Below are positions 21,133-32,598 of a stretch of DNA of 64,000 nt, one piece after another. The notes beneath the pieces were generated by a model. The model saw only the letters and a list, made by a program, of their open reading frames with translations, had not been told where the DNA came from and searched no databases. The DNA is from Tieghemostelium lacteum. Taxonomy: Eukaryota; Evosea; Eumycetozoa; Dictyosteliales; Raperosteliaceae. Every line of letters begins with the position of its first letter. Position 1 is the first letter of the stretch. A program made the position numbers and the translations under genes. The stretch covers positions 1,034,391 to 1,098,390 of the forward strand of contig LODT01000022.1 in NCBI GenBank assembly GCA_001606155.1. Direction: 5' to 3'.

Positions 21133-21426
21133 ATGTTCTTAAAAGGTGAATATGAAATTAGATGTCCAAACTGTAAAAATACTTCAAAAGTATCTGGAAT
21201 TACTAGAAGACATAAATGTCCTTGTGGTGGTCAAACTAAAGTGAATTGTGGTTTCTTTATCATGTGTCCTAATGGTCATCCAGAATTTGTATCAAAACCA
21301 ACTGAAGAAAAAATATGCTCTAAATGTAGTACTCAATGTAGAAGAGATCTAAATAATCAAGTACCAGATAAAGTCGAATCAATTGTTACTCAAGAAAAAA
21401 CTGAATCTGTTGATACCTCAGCATAA
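21133..21426 (+). CDS. small zinc-ribbon-like protein, unknown function
   Basis: 97 aa, single exon. Cys pairs are RCPNCKN (residue ~11), KCPCGG (~29), a NCGFFIMCPNGH segment, and ICSKCSTQC. Together they could bind two zinc ions in ribbon or knuckle folds. The tail is acidic and Gln/Glu-rich. There is no signal peptide or membrane segment. I do not recognise the family. Cys spacing and a well-placed ATG after an AATAAAAA leader support a real gene. Confidence 0.7.
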   Translation: MFLKGEYEIRCPNCKNTSKVSGITRRHKCPCGGQTKVNCGFFIMCPNGHPEFVSKPTEEKICSKCSTQCRRDLNNQVPDKVESIVTQEKTESVDTSA

Positions 21427-21717
21427 AAACAATATATACATAATATAGGAATAGTGTTAAAACCAACAAATGTAAATCGACTCGAAATTGCTGTATAAAA
21501 AAATGAAAAACAAAAATACAATCACGACATACACAGTTTGTTTTTTTTACCTTTGGTCTTTTTTATTGATTATTTTCTTTTAGTGAAGTGTTGATAATTC
21601 AATCAATGGTAGTAATGGTTAGGCCCTTCGATTGAGATTTGTTATATTTAATTCTTAAAATTATTGGTATAATCTTTTTTTTTTTTTTTTAAATTAACTT
21701 ACCAACACAATGAGATA

Positions 21718-23149
21718 ATGAATAGTAAAAAAAGTTTAAAACAAAAATTACTCTCAGCTAGGAGTAATTTACCTAAAAAACAAGCAGTGCCACAAAATAA
21801 TGTGGTTAACAATGATGAACATATCCCTCAATCAAATGTACAAAAAGATGAGGATAAAATTACCATTAGAAATTCTATTCCCATAGAATCACAACAATTA
21901 GAGATTCTTGATGACGTTTTAATGCATATAGATAAACTAAATAATAATAGTAACATTGATACCACCAATAGCAACGATACTGTTATTGTTAACAATAACA
22001 TTAGCGATAATGGTTTATCAGAGTGTCCAATTTGCATGAAATCAATTCCAAATTCAGAAATTGAATCACATGTAATGATAGAACTAGAACAGATGGAGTC
22101 AACTGAACCAAAAAAAGAATTTAATGTAAACTCTTTAAAACAGAGATTACCAATCAAAAGTAATAGCAATAATAACAATAATAATAACAGTATTATTAAG
22201 AATTTAAGTGTAAAGAGAAAACTAGATTTCCAAATTGATCAAGATATCTTCAAAAATGATGACATTATATATAGTGATGATGAAATAAAACCGTATAAGA
22301 AAGCAACTACAACAACAACTACAACTACAAGCAGAAACTCAATTAACGCAAGAGATCTCATTAATCTAAAAAATAGTAAACCCTCTAGTAAAAGTAATAA
22401 TAATAATAATAGTATAATTTTAGAAGAAGATTTTATTTCAAGTAATAGTACTGATAGTAGTTATGTACCAATTGATGATGATCCTGATGAAATTGAATTT
22501 ACTCAATATCATCGAAATAGTAAAAATAATAATAATATTTTAGAAGAAGAAGACGACGATATTATAGATTTGGAGGGTGATGATGAAAAATCTAATCCAT
22601 TTGCCATTAAGAATCAATCTAAAGTACCCTCTGATTTAAGTAATATATGTAAACCAAAGTACTCTGGCGCTAAGCTTGCAGTACCTCCACCAAAATTCAA
22701 TTCATTTAGTAAACAACCTACATCACCATCGACAAAACCTTACTCCTCATACTCAAAAAAATCTTCATCTACATTATCACCATCTCAAAAATCCCCAAAA
22801 CCATTTAAAAAGTGGAAAAGAAAAAGTTATAAATCATCATCTTCACCTTTGTAAGTATCAATCCATACATATGATTCCCAATTAATAATTATTAACACTG
22901 ATTATTTGAAAAGAAAGAAAGATAAAAAAACCAAAATACCAAAAGTTAAAGTTAAACCAGAAAAGTGAGGTTAACAATGATATTAGTATAAGTTCAAATG
23001 GTGGTAATTTTTTTTACTCAGATGATACTGCAATTCCATCAGATTTAGCATATGCTAATCATGATGATTTTGATGGTGGAGATTATCAATTTACTAGCGG
23101 TATATGGGAATCTGTAAATTCAATTTCACTGGGAAGATTTATAGGATAA
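21718..23149 (+). CDS. low-complexity protein with a UBZ4-like zinc finger
   Basis: Two exons, 21718-22850 and 22918-23149, give 454 aa. The donor is GTAAGT (just before an apparent stop). The acceptor is AAAG at 22917, chosen because only it restores the frame that ends SISLGRFIG. Near residue 100 SECPICMKSIPNSEIESHV resembles a UBZ4 ubiquitin-binding finger as in RAD18-type repair proteins (CPxC...IPxxxIxxHL). The usual last Cys (HLxxC) is missing, so zinc binding is doubtful. The rest is Asn/Ser-rich with acidic patches and a basic Ser/Lys/Pro stretch (KPFKKWKRKSYKSS), typical of nuclear proteins. A DNA-repair or ubiquitin-related role is inference only. Confidence 0.65.
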
Positions 23150-23324
23150 TTTTTTTTTCCAAAAATGTGGGAAATTGAATAAATTTAGCAGTTTTTTTAA
23201 TTTCCAAAATGATATAAGAGATGATCTTTAGAAATTTATCCTTAAAAGTAGAGTACCATTGGAAATTAAATATATAAATATATAATTATTTATTTTAATT
23301 TAATTTTGTAATGGTAAAGAGGTG

Positions 23325-24467
23325 TTAGGAGTCTTCTTTTTTTAGATTGTGATTCTCTAATCTTTCATGAGCCAATTTCAAAACATTGATAGTATCAGTT
23401 CTACCGTAACGAGAGGCAACAGAAAGAGGAGTATCACCATCACATAGCATATTTATATTAGCGCCATTTTGTATCAGTAGATTACAAATCTCATACTGAC
23501 CATGTCTGGCAGCATAGTGCAATGGAGTAGCACCAGTTTTTGCGGTGGCATTTACATTGACATCAGGGTGGTATTCAAAAATGATATTAATAAGTTTAAT
23601 ATTACCAAATTGACTTAATATGTGCAAAATGGTAGTACCGTCATTCAAAGATAGATTTACATTAGTTTTGGCACATTCTAACAAGGCCATAGAAGAGTTA
23701 TTATGGTGTCTTGAGCAACTGACATAGACAGGAAAAGAGCCATCGGTTGCCATTTGTATATTTGGATCGGCATTGTATTTCAATAGTAAATCAACAGCAA
23801 GCACATTTCCAATTTGGGCGGCAATCAAAAGAGAAGTTGCACCATCTGGAGTCTGTACATTGATTTTAGCTTTAGCCTTCAGTAGTCTTTCAATAGTATT
23901 AAGGTCACCGAATTGAGCAGCCAAGTGGATAGGATAGTATTTAGCTCTGGGTAAATTAGGATCGGCACCTAAATGCAATAACAGTATAATCAAATCCTCT
24001 CTTTGATTCTCACATGCAATATAGAGAGCAGTAGCACCTTGCTCATCCAATAGTGTATTTACATCTAAACCCTTTTCAATCAGTCTTCTGATAATCTGAG
24101 GATGTCCGTTTTTACAGGCAGCAATAAAACCATTTAAAATGGTTGATCTCTCAATGAGATTCATCAGTGTACTGCTTATTATGTATTCTACAATTGCTAC
24201 TTTTCCTTGATCACATGAGACCAAAAATGGTGTTATTCCACTCTTTTCTTCTATATTTATATTGGCACCTGCACCTATTAATGCCTTGAAAACTTCAATA
24301 TTTCCATAGTAGGCACTGAGAAATAGGCATGATATACCCTCATCGTATTTTGCATTGACATCAATTCTCTTTTCCTTTACCTGTTCCAACAATATCAAAC
24401 ATGATTTGCTATCATTGATTTTACATTTTTCAAACAATTCTCTGGAATTTGCTTGTGAAAATGACAT
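23325..24467 (-). CDS. ankyrin-repeat protein
   Basis: Single-exon, 380 aa, almost entirely ankyrin repeats of about 33 residues (roughly ten). Examples are GISCLFLSAYYGNIEVFKAL, GATALYIACENQREDLIILL, GATSLLIAAQIGNVLAVDLL, GATPLHYAARHGQYEICNLL and the closing DGDTPLSVASRYGRTDTINV. No other domain, signal peptide or membrane segment is present. It is a protein-interaction scaffold of unknown partner. Some repeats are extended or weak (for example around STLMNLIERSTILNGFIAAC). It ends 175 bp from the convergent UBZ4-like gene. Confidence 0.88.
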   Translation of the reverse strand: MSFSQANSRELFEKCKINDSKSCLILLEQVKEKRIDVNAKYDEGISCLFLSAYYGNIEVFKALIGAGANINIEEKSGITPFLVSCDQGKVAIVEYIISSTLMNLIERSTILNGFIAACKNGHPQIIRRLIEKGLDVNTLLDEQGATALYIACENQREDLIILLLHLGADPNLPRAKYYPIHLAAQFGDLNTIERLLKAKAKINVQTPDGATSLLIAAQIGNVLAVDLLLKYNADPNIQMATDGSFPVYVSCSRHHNNSSMALLECAKTNVNLSLNDGTTILHILSQFGNIKLINIIFEYHPDVNVNATAKTGATPLHYAARHGQYEICNLLIQNGANINMLCDGDTPLSVASRYGRTDTINVLKLAHERLENHNLKKEDS

Positions 24468-24812
24468 AATGATATATTATATTTATAATTTACTCTTTTT
24501 GTTGGGTTGTTTTTAAGTTATTATTATTTTTGGTTATTATTAGTAGAGAACCTTTGCAAGAGGAGAGAGTTTGGATGTTCCTACTTTTTTTTTTCTTTTT
24601 ACAAATACTTTGACAAGATTGTTTTTATATTAAACGAATGAGGATTTTCTATTACAATAAATTTTTTTCTTTTTTTTTTTTTCTTTTGACTGGTAAAAGT
24701 AGGCAACCTGTCAAATTAAAAAATCTTATCAGGAACTTTTTTAGTAATAAAAAGAGATTATAATCTTCTCTAGCAATTTAAAAGGACATGATGGTCTATT
24801 TTAAAACAGCGG
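24468..24812. other. intergenic, upstream of the ankyrin gene and 3' of the OXLD1-like gene
   Basis: 345 bp of A/T tracts including poly-T runs near 24589 and 24671. It is the ankyrin gene promoter region and the 3' flank of the short last exon of the OXLD1-like gene. Nothing else is seen. Confidence 0.4.
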
Positions 24813-25314
24813 TTAATTTGATTTTTTATGAAGATGATATCTCTCTAAAAGTAGAAATTGGAAAAAGAATTGAAAGGTAAGTAAGTAGGAGTTCATTGCT
24901 AATACAAGTTAGCAGTAATAATGAATCTGTAGATCCAATATACATTTGTGGATTTTAGAAAAGAGGAAGAAATAGGCAATGAAGAACAATTGAGATATTT
25001 TTGTACATACCCATTTTCATAAAGAATTGCATTGGGTCTTCATTTTCATCTGTGGTTAATGGTACAACCTCTGAAAATCCATTTGGATTCAGTTCTTTAC
25101 ATTTTTTGTTATATTCCTCCAATTCTCTAAAATATACATCAAAAACACATTCTTTACACGAGTTTTGACAACAATTTGTTGGCGGTTCAGGTTGTTTAGG
25201 TAATACTTGACTATTTTTGGTAATATCGCTTAAATCTTTTTCATTGGTGATTTTACAATAAAATCTTTTAAATAGCATTTTTGTATCTGATGTGCTTCTG
25301 AATACTTTTAACAT
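24813..25314 (-). CDS. OXLD1-type (oxidoreductase-like domain) small mitochondrial protein
   Basis: Two exons, 25314-25011 and 24844-24813, give 111 aa. The donor is GTATGT, the acceptor CTTTTAG, and the intron 166 nt. The domain reads PEPPTNCCQNSCKECVFDVY then FRELEEYNKK. It matches the oxidoreductase-like N-terminal domain family (PxPPxxCCxxxCxxCVWxxY) with four invariant Cys. The splice replaces the read-through tail with KMERYHLHKKSN, which fits the family's KMEIRLH-like ending. The N-terminus (MLKVFRSTSDTKMLFKRFY) is basic and Ser-rich, compatible with a mitochondrial signal. The molecular role of this family is poorly known. Without the splice the frame would end in a hydrophobic tail that has no counterpart in the family. 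Confidence 0.78.
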
Positions 25315-25557
25315 CTTTATAATAATAATAATATTATTTCAAATAATCAACTTGATTACGAATTAATATAAAAATGAAAAATTTTTTTTTGTAATTTTTT
25401 TAAAAAAACTAAGTAGGTACAATTTTTACTACAAAAGGTATAACAATCATCCTTTTTTAAATTTAAAAAAAAAATTGTTTTTAATATTATTCGAAAGATC
25501 TTATTTTACCTTTATATAGATATGTTATATATTATTAAGAATGGATAAAAACAGACT
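25315..25557. other. short intergenic region
   Basis: 243 bp, almost only A and T, lying between the start of the OXLD1-like gene and the 3' end of the phospholipase gene on the same strand. No feature seen. Confidence 0.4.
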
Positions 25558-28255
25558 CTAAGAGGATAAAAAAATATTTACAGAGCCACCCTCTAATAAT
25601 TCTGAGCTGTCTCTTGCAGCACCAATAATTAGATCATTAGTACCATCCATATTGAGATCAGCCAAAACCATTCTAAAACCAAATCTTGAATCTTTAATAT
25701 TATTTTGTACAGTTGTTCCAGATGATGATGAAGATAATTTATAAAATTTAGAATTCTCTTTTGATATAAGATTTGGAGATTTTGTTTTATCGTTTACTAG
25801 ATAGTCCATTGGATCAAAACTAAAGACAATACCAGGACCAGTATCATCATATGAATCAGTCCATAAGGGTGCACCAATGAATAGTGTTGGGTTACTATCA
25901 GTCGACTGTATTTTACCCAGTAGTAAACATTCTCCAAATCTAGAGTATTTAGTTGTACCTTGAAATGATAAAATAGAAGGACTAGATGATATTTCTAAAT
26001 ATTTACTAGCATCTCCTTGTACAATGAGTGAATCTAAATCAATGAGCAACACTTGACCTGCTTGGTCTAAATCAGAACTCAATATCTTAGTTGGTAATGA
26101 TAAAAGTAATAGATTATCATATTTTCCTTCTAGACCAAATTGAGAACTATTTACAACTTGGAAATTATAACCCAATTTATCAAATTGATCACTACCATAT
26201 AGTGTAAATACTGCATCCCAACTTGGTGGATTTAAAGGGAATGCTGTAATTTTACCTACATCCATTAAAGTTCCATTAAATGCATGATAATTTGGACTAC
26301 CAATTAAAATAAATGACTTATTCTCAGGGATATCGTGATATACTGAAATTTGATATCCAAACCATTCATAATCTGCAATTCCATAGAATTGGAAATCATA
26401 TTCCATATTTAAATCCAATGAACTTCCATATTGGTATTTTGAACTTGAATAGTAAAGAGTCACCATACCATTTTCAGTACCACCAGCTTCGGATGTATAG
26501 GTACCCAAAATCAAATCCAAGTGACCATCTCCATTACAATCACCAGATGTGATTAAATTTCCAGCTTGATCATGGAAATTTGAACCGTAGATTAACATTG
26601 AAGGATAGGATTGGACACTCCATTTTCCACTTGACATTTCACCAAAATAAACATAAACCTTTCCCATATATGTTAGATTTGCATTTTCAGAACCTGGTGC
26701 ACCAATTACTAAGTCGAGTACACCATCTAAATTGAAATCCAAAACCTCAAATGTCCAACCAAATCTTGAATGTGTTTCATTTCCACAAACTTTACCATTG
26801 TATAGTTGGTTTATATTCAGTGATCCACCAGCACCACTGTTAATCGACTGTGATAACGATGAATTCTGTCCAGAGAATATATAATATACACAACCAGTTT
26901 GCATAGCTCCTGGCATACCATATCCAGGTGACGATATAACTAAATCATCTAAACCATCACCATTTAAATCTACAGATTTAATTTCTCTACCTAGATAACT
27001 ATATTCATTTTCACTTTGAATTGAAGTATAATTTGGTGATGGTACACTCTTATTTTCTAAAATGTCCAGAGGTTTCAAATTGAAACCAATTTGTACATCT
27101 ATACCTAGTGCCGATTGTTGTTTATCTTTTACTTTTTCAATTTGTCTCTTTTCCTGATATAGTGATGATAATTTATCATATAAATCAGATTTCATTTGTT
27201 TTGGCAGTTTTATAGAATATCCATTTCCTTGTTCTTTAATTTCTAAATTATCATTAATAAACTGAACAATTTCGTCATGATAGGGATGTGATACTTCACT
27301 AGACCCATGATAATGTCTAATGTCATTCACTAGCTCATTATTAGGATCAGGTTGAATTGCACAGAAATTACCAATTTCCTGACCTTGCATCCAACCCATT
27401 AACACAGGCCAACAATAACTAGTCCAAATAGCCATATCATCCAAACCACCATTAAAATAATCTTGGTAGTGGTCAATTAAGAATATAGATTTCTTTGCAA
27501 TATCAGGATACAAAAACTTTCCACCAATCTTAACCCCCATCGCACCAGCATATAATCTACTGTTGCACGTTACCAATTTGTAGTCATCAACTTCAGTGTA
27601 ATTCATCAGATAGAATATATTCTTTATATCAGTTACTGGAACATACCATTCATCAGATAACCAATCTAAATTATAATTATAAGCCAACACAAATTCACCT
27701 CCATCATCAGCATTCGTATGTGCAACTGAATAGTCTCCTTCAAAATCTTGGCCTGCCATTGCTCGAATTAAACCTTCTTTAATTCCACCAATAGAGTGCC
27801 ATGGAATATCAGCAACTTGGTGTGATGCAATACCTAATAGAAACACTGCTAATTTAATTGCATCTTCAGACCATGGTTGGTTATAGGTATCTAACAGGTA
27901 TCTAGTGCCTGCCCTTAAAAATGGAGGCCAATGTGCGGCTTCTGATTCTTCTGCTAAATTTCCACAACTATATCCAAAATCTGGAAATGCACATCCTGCA
28001 TCAAATGTTGGGTAATTATCTGATATATATACTTTATATTCTTCAAAACCTTTTAAATCCAAACAAAAAAAAAATTACTATAAAATTCAACTTTATAAAA
28101 TTCAATTAAAACTTACCTTCAAATGAAGAGAAATTAAAAGCTCTTCTTCCAACCATATTATGAGTTGTCATACCACATGATAAAACATTAGGTATAAATA
28201 TACAAAGTGTCACTAGGAAGATAGTGATACTACCGTTGAACTTGATGATTTCCAT
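25558..28255 (-). CDS. pldG: GPI-specific phospholipase D
   Basis: Cleaves the inositol phosphate-phosphatidate link of GPI anchors. Exons 28255-28117 and 28049-25558 give 876 aa. The intron has donor GTAAGT and acceptor AAAG, and the codon GGT is split. Exon 1 adds a signal peptide (SITIFLVTLCIFIPNVLSCG) and MTTHNMVGRRAF, a zinc-binding start of the family. Then come CAFPDFGY, AHWPPFL, HQVADIPWHSIG and AHTNADDGGEF, the His/Asp-rich zinc-dependent phospholipase C-like domain (to about residue 250). The C-terminal half is a beta-propeller of FG-GAP repeats with DxNxDGxxDLxI loops: DLNGDGLDDLVISSPGYG, DFNLDGVLDLVIGAPGS, DCNGDGHLDLILGTY and DLNMDGTNDLIIGAA. Length is close to vertebrate GPLD1 (840). 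Secretion is expected. Confidence 0.92.
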
Positions 28256-29101
28256 TTTTAGTTTGATTTTATATAATTGTATAATATATTAACTACTAAA
28301 TAAAGAAATAAAATATATAAATAAAATACAATTGTAGAGGTAATTAATTACTACCTTTCTATTATTAATATTGTTACTATAAAAAATGTATTTATACAAG
28401 AGAAAATATAAAATTTAATAATTAAAAGAAAAAAACTAAAAATAAATAATGCTAATCCTCTATTGCTATTATTGCTGCTTTTGTTTGGTATTTGGTCTCT
28501 ATTTTTAATGTTGTTTCTGCTTTAGGGGAGAAAGGAGGGGGGATATGTGTGAAATTATATACAAAAAAAAATTAATAAAATTTATTCAATTGTGTGTGTA
28601 TTTTGTGTGTTTGCACTCTGCTAGTGGGGTGAAAAGTGAGATTTAACGGAGTGAAAAAAAATCACGTTAGGAATTCAATAGTGAAGCTACTGTGTGTTTT
28701 AAAAATATATATAATTTGAAATTGAAAGTGAAATTGAACGTTTTTATATTATATTATACAACAAGTTAAAATAAAAGATTATCTATTAAATTTAGAAATT
28801 GTAATTCGAAGTTATTTTGATTAAATATTTATATATTGATGAACTTTAAAAACTCTAAAATTTACATTGTAATATAAATTGTGAAAATTAATTGGATCAA
28901 AAGTGTAAAACAACCAAACCTCTTGAATTTAAATTTAAAAAAAAAAAAAAGTGAATTCTTTGAATGGGGATCTAGAATAATGTTAATCTATCTTTGGTGT
29001 GTTTTTTTTCTTAATCTTTTCTCCATGTATTTATTAGATGTAGATATATTTGATTCCACAAATTGATCAACAATAATAACTAATTTTACCAATAGTATTA
29101 T
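28256..29101. other. intergenic, no gene seen
   Basis: 846 bp with the phospholipase promoter at one end and the 3' flank of the next gene at the other. A G-rich patch near 28524-28549 (GGGGAGAAAGGAGGGGGGAT) and a GT-rich patch near 28590-28650 stand out from the A/T background. A 61-codon open frame at 28881 has no recognisable features. No RNA gene is supported. Confidence 0.45.
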
Positions 29102-30347
29102 CTATAAATCAAAACTACCATCCAGTAAATCTTGGGTATTTATAAACTGAGAAACCATTGCTACATCATTATTATGTTCTTTTTGATTTTCATAGAGATT
29201 AAAGTAGGAATCAGTAGGTTGCCAACTATAATTTGGTAGTGAGTTATTGAATTTTAGTGATCTAACTACCATCTCTTTAGTAATTGGACTACTAGTTTGT
29301 AATGTTAAATCTTCAATAATAGGTTTCAACCATTGAATTAGAGACTCTCTCATTGATTGAAATACCCCTATATTTGGATACCTTCCTAAATAATCACTAA
29401 TTTTTGATAAATAAATATTAGTTTTTACAAATATTTTCTTAAAATAAAAGTGTATATATATATATACCTTTTTACAAAATTACTAAAACCGCTAGGAGAG
29501 AGTTCATTTGGGAATAATTGCTTGGTACTATTCAACTTTAGATTTAATTGATCTTCTCTCTCTTGTTGAATAATAGAATATGCCTCCTCTCTATTGATTT
29601 CAGCAGTTTTAGTAATAAAATTTGACTTTTCATCTTTTGGGTTTTGATATTCTTTATTTGGATCAAAATAATAGCTGATGGTATCACTGTCATAATCATC
29701 ATTATCATCATCATCATCATTATCATAATCATCGTAATCATCATAATAATTATTAACATCTCTATTGACTCCAAAATAATCATTTTCCTCAACTTCCATT
29801 TCACCCTCTTCACCATTACTTTCCAAATTTTGATCAATTGAACTTTCATATTTTTGTAATTCCAATTCATCTTCCTCCTCACTCTGTAAATCATTATCAG
29901 TTTCATCATCAGATATAATATCAATTGGATCTGGTCTATTTTTAGTATAATGTGATGTGGTTGTTGTGGAAGTTGTGTTTGTATTTGTTGTATCTGTTGT
30001 ATCTATATCATCAGATATATTAATATTATAACGTCTATAAACTTTATCAGGAGCATCACCTTGAATTACTTTAAATTCATGCATTGACTGAGCCAATTGA
30101 TTAAGATTTTCTTTTGAAGATAGTAAATCAGTTAGAAATATACCAATTTCTAACTGTGTGTATTTATAATCAAAATGTTTTTCTATACATGACCAAGCTC
30201 TAACTGGTTCAATGAAATAATAGGTACCAAATCTAAAAAGATATAAATAGATTATATCCATTTCATCCTTATCAAATCTATATCTCTCTGAAATTATTTT
30301 TTTGTCAGCACTATAACTAAATACACTGCTATTACTATTACTACTAC

Positions 30348-30407
<60 letters not shown>

Positions 30408-30888
30408 TGTTATTATTTATATTGATTTCATTTGTAATATATGAATTCGGAGAATTTTGATGATCAAAACCAACAAGTTTCCAATCTTGATTAATTATTG
30501 GTATAATGAATTTTCCTGAACTTGTGGTGGTAGTGGGAGTAGTTGAGGTTGGCGTGCTACTTGTATCATCTATTTGGAATGTTGTTTTCCTTTTTCTGGA
30601 TTTTGGTTTTTCTTCATCTTTTGATGTGGTTGTAGTGGTGGTGGTGGTTGTTGTAGTTTCATTGGGTGTAGTTGATTTATATTGATTTGCATTTACTCTA
30701 TTAGTAAATGAAACATCATCAATTAAACTTAATGATGGATTTAAACTTTTATAATATGCCCAAGATGCAAGTGGATCATATTCTCCATTTACACATTGTT
30801 CATTATTTGATCTAGCAACTAATCTACTAAATAGTGTACATTTTGGTATTTCATTTTCAGGATCATCTTCTACAATAAAACTACTCAT
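29102..30888 (-). CDS. acidic, poly-Asn protein of unknown function
   Basis: Two exons, 30888-29468 and 29396-29102, give 571 aa. The donor is GTATAT, the acceptor AATTAG, and the intron 71 nt with split codon AGT. Conserved-looking segments are the start (IPKCTLFSRLVARSNNEQ, DPLASWAYYKSLNPSLSL), a middle Tyr/Phe-rich part (FDKDEMDIIYLYLFRFGTYY) and exon 2 (SMRESLIQWLKPIIEDLTLQ, TKEMVVRSLKFNNSLPNY). Between these are poly-Thr, poly-Asn (from (AAT)n) and a long Asp/Glu stretch of about 25 residues. KSRKRK is a possible nuclear signal. I do not recognise the family. The acidic stretch and basic patch suggest a chromatin or transcription role, which is weak inference. Confidence 0.7.
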
Positions 30889-31194
30889 TGTTCATATGTT
30901 CAAATAAAAAAAAAATTAAATGAAAAAAAGATTGATTTGTCTTTGTTTTTTTAAATGAATTGTATACAATACAATTCAATTAAATTCAATATAAATATAA
31001 TTCTTTGCATCCATTCGATATTTATTTATTTGAAATATCTATTTTTAATTTTTTTTTTTTTTTTTTTCGAATCAAATATCTCTATTCGAAAACGACATTT
31101 TGTTTAAGAAAGTGATAAAGAAAATTACAAAATAAATTTCTTGATGACAATAGGATTTTTTTTTTTTTTATTATGATTTTTTGTATTTTCAAGA
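30889..31194. other. divergent upstream region
   Basis: 306 bp between the start codons of the acidic protein (-) and the first Atg27-like gene (+). It contains a run of about 19 T near 31047. No other feature. Confidence 0.4.
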
Positions 31195-32252
31195 ATGAAT
31201 AAAAATATTGTTGTATTAGCTCTTTTAGCTATTTGTATCTTTGATAGCATATCAGCTCAAGGATCTTTAGGTCAATGTAAATATAATAATATAGATTTTT
31301 CAAGAATGGCTGCGTAAGTTCCAAACCACATTTATGATATTTCATCATTTTTCGTCTGATCATTTAACACACAAAAAAAACACACCACAAAATTAGATTG
31401 GTGTTTGTGTGGTAAAAAAAGCAAATGAAATAAAAGATATGAAATAACAAGATATTTCAGATAATATCTAACACTGAATAAATTTAAATACAAAACAGTA
31501 ATAATCAATCATTGAAAGAATATTCCTTCACACAAACAGGTACTACATATATTTGGAATGTTTGTACAGTTGCTCCATCATGTACTCAAGGAACTGGTGG
31601 AGTTGCAGGAGCAGTAAGTTGTCAAAGATCAGGTACCACACTCAGAAGCACTGGTTTATTAAACAGTGGTCAATTTGCTAAATTAACTGGTAAACCAGGT
31701 GGACAAATTACATACGGTAAAGGTTTAGTTTGTAATAGTAACAAACAACCAAGAACTACTATAGTAGAGATGACATGTACACCAGGTCAACCAACAAAGA
31801 TTTTATCTGTTGATGAAAAGGCACCTACTGGATCATGTATCTATGAAGTTAAAATGTCAGGTAACGGTGCATGTCCATCACAAACTACTAGTGCTGGTCC
31901 AGCAAGTACAACATCAGGTGGTAACACTGATGGTGGTAACAATGACAGTGGTAATACTGATGGTACTGATTCTCAAAGTGGAAGTCAAAATCAAGGTTCA
32001 ACCGATGACAAGAAAAAGAAGGGAGGTATTGGTGGTGGTTGGATATTCATCATTCTCTTGATTTGCGCAACTGTTGTTTATATTGGTGCTGGTATGATTA
32101 TTAATGCTAAAGTCAGACATTTACACGGTAAGGAAATGTTCCCAAATCACCAATTCTGGACTGATACATTCCCTGGTCTCATTAAAGATGGTGTCTTGTT
32201 TATCAAAGGTAAAATCACTGGTTCTGGTACTAGCGGTTATCAACAAGTTTAA
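31195..32252 (+). CDS. Atg27/MRH-like type I membrane protein, copy A
   Basis: Exons 31195-31313 and 31499-32252 give 290 aa (donor GTAAGT, acceptor AAACAG). It has a signal peptide (VVLALLAICIFDSISA). A luminal Cys-rich domain follows with CKYNNIDFS, YIWNVCTVAPSC, SCQRSG, ITYGKGLVCN, VEMTCTPGQPTKI and CIYEVKMSG, the pattern of mannose-6-phosphate-receptor-homology/Atg27 domains. Next are a Gly/Ser/Thr-Asp linker, a single membrane span (WIFIILLICATVVYIGAGMI) and a cytosolic tail with HLHGKEMFPNHQFWTDTFPG. The tail ends GYQQV, a YxxPhi-type endosomal sorting signal, comparable to the C-terminal Tyr motif of yeast Atg27. It probably cycles between Golgi, endosomes and vacuoles. Whether it binds mannose phosphate or has an autophagy role is not shown. 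Confidence 0.85.
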
Positions 32253-32598
32253 AATAATAATTAAATAATAATAGAATTAAATTTAAAAAAGAAGAATATT
32301 TATATTTTCTACATTTCTTATAGATCTTTATATATATATATTTAAATCCCCTTACACAATGACTAAAAATAAAACCAAGTAATATTATAAACCAAAAACC
32401 ATAGTATTTTTTTTTGTTTTTTTTTTTAATACAGTGGTGTTTATATCACCCCCATAAATAGGAATTTTGATCAAAATAATTTTGGTGTTGATTGGTCTTT
32501 TTGCAATTATTAAAAAAATAAATTTCTTCAATTCAGAAGAAGTCTTCACAAAAATTTTTTTTTTTTATTTACACACATATATTTATAAAGGCTTTAAG
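32253..32598. other. intergenic between the paralogue pair
   Basis: 346 bp separating the two Atg27-like genes. It holds the 3' flank of copy A and the promoter of copy B, with T tracts near 32408-32428. An ATG-like frame upstream of copy B (from 32467) is in phase but would place a Phe-rich stretch before the signal peptide, so it was not used as the start. Confidence 0.45.

Noticed and set aside
29544-29924. Met/Ile-rich frames overlapping the acidic gene on both strands
   Set aside because: Shadow frames of a GAT/AAT repeat; the acidic frame has conserved-looking flanking segments and a proper start and splice.
32467-32598. Upstream in-frame start for Atg27-like copy B
   Set aside because: Would put a long Phe/Lys-rich leader before an otherwise complete signal peptide; 32599 is preferred.
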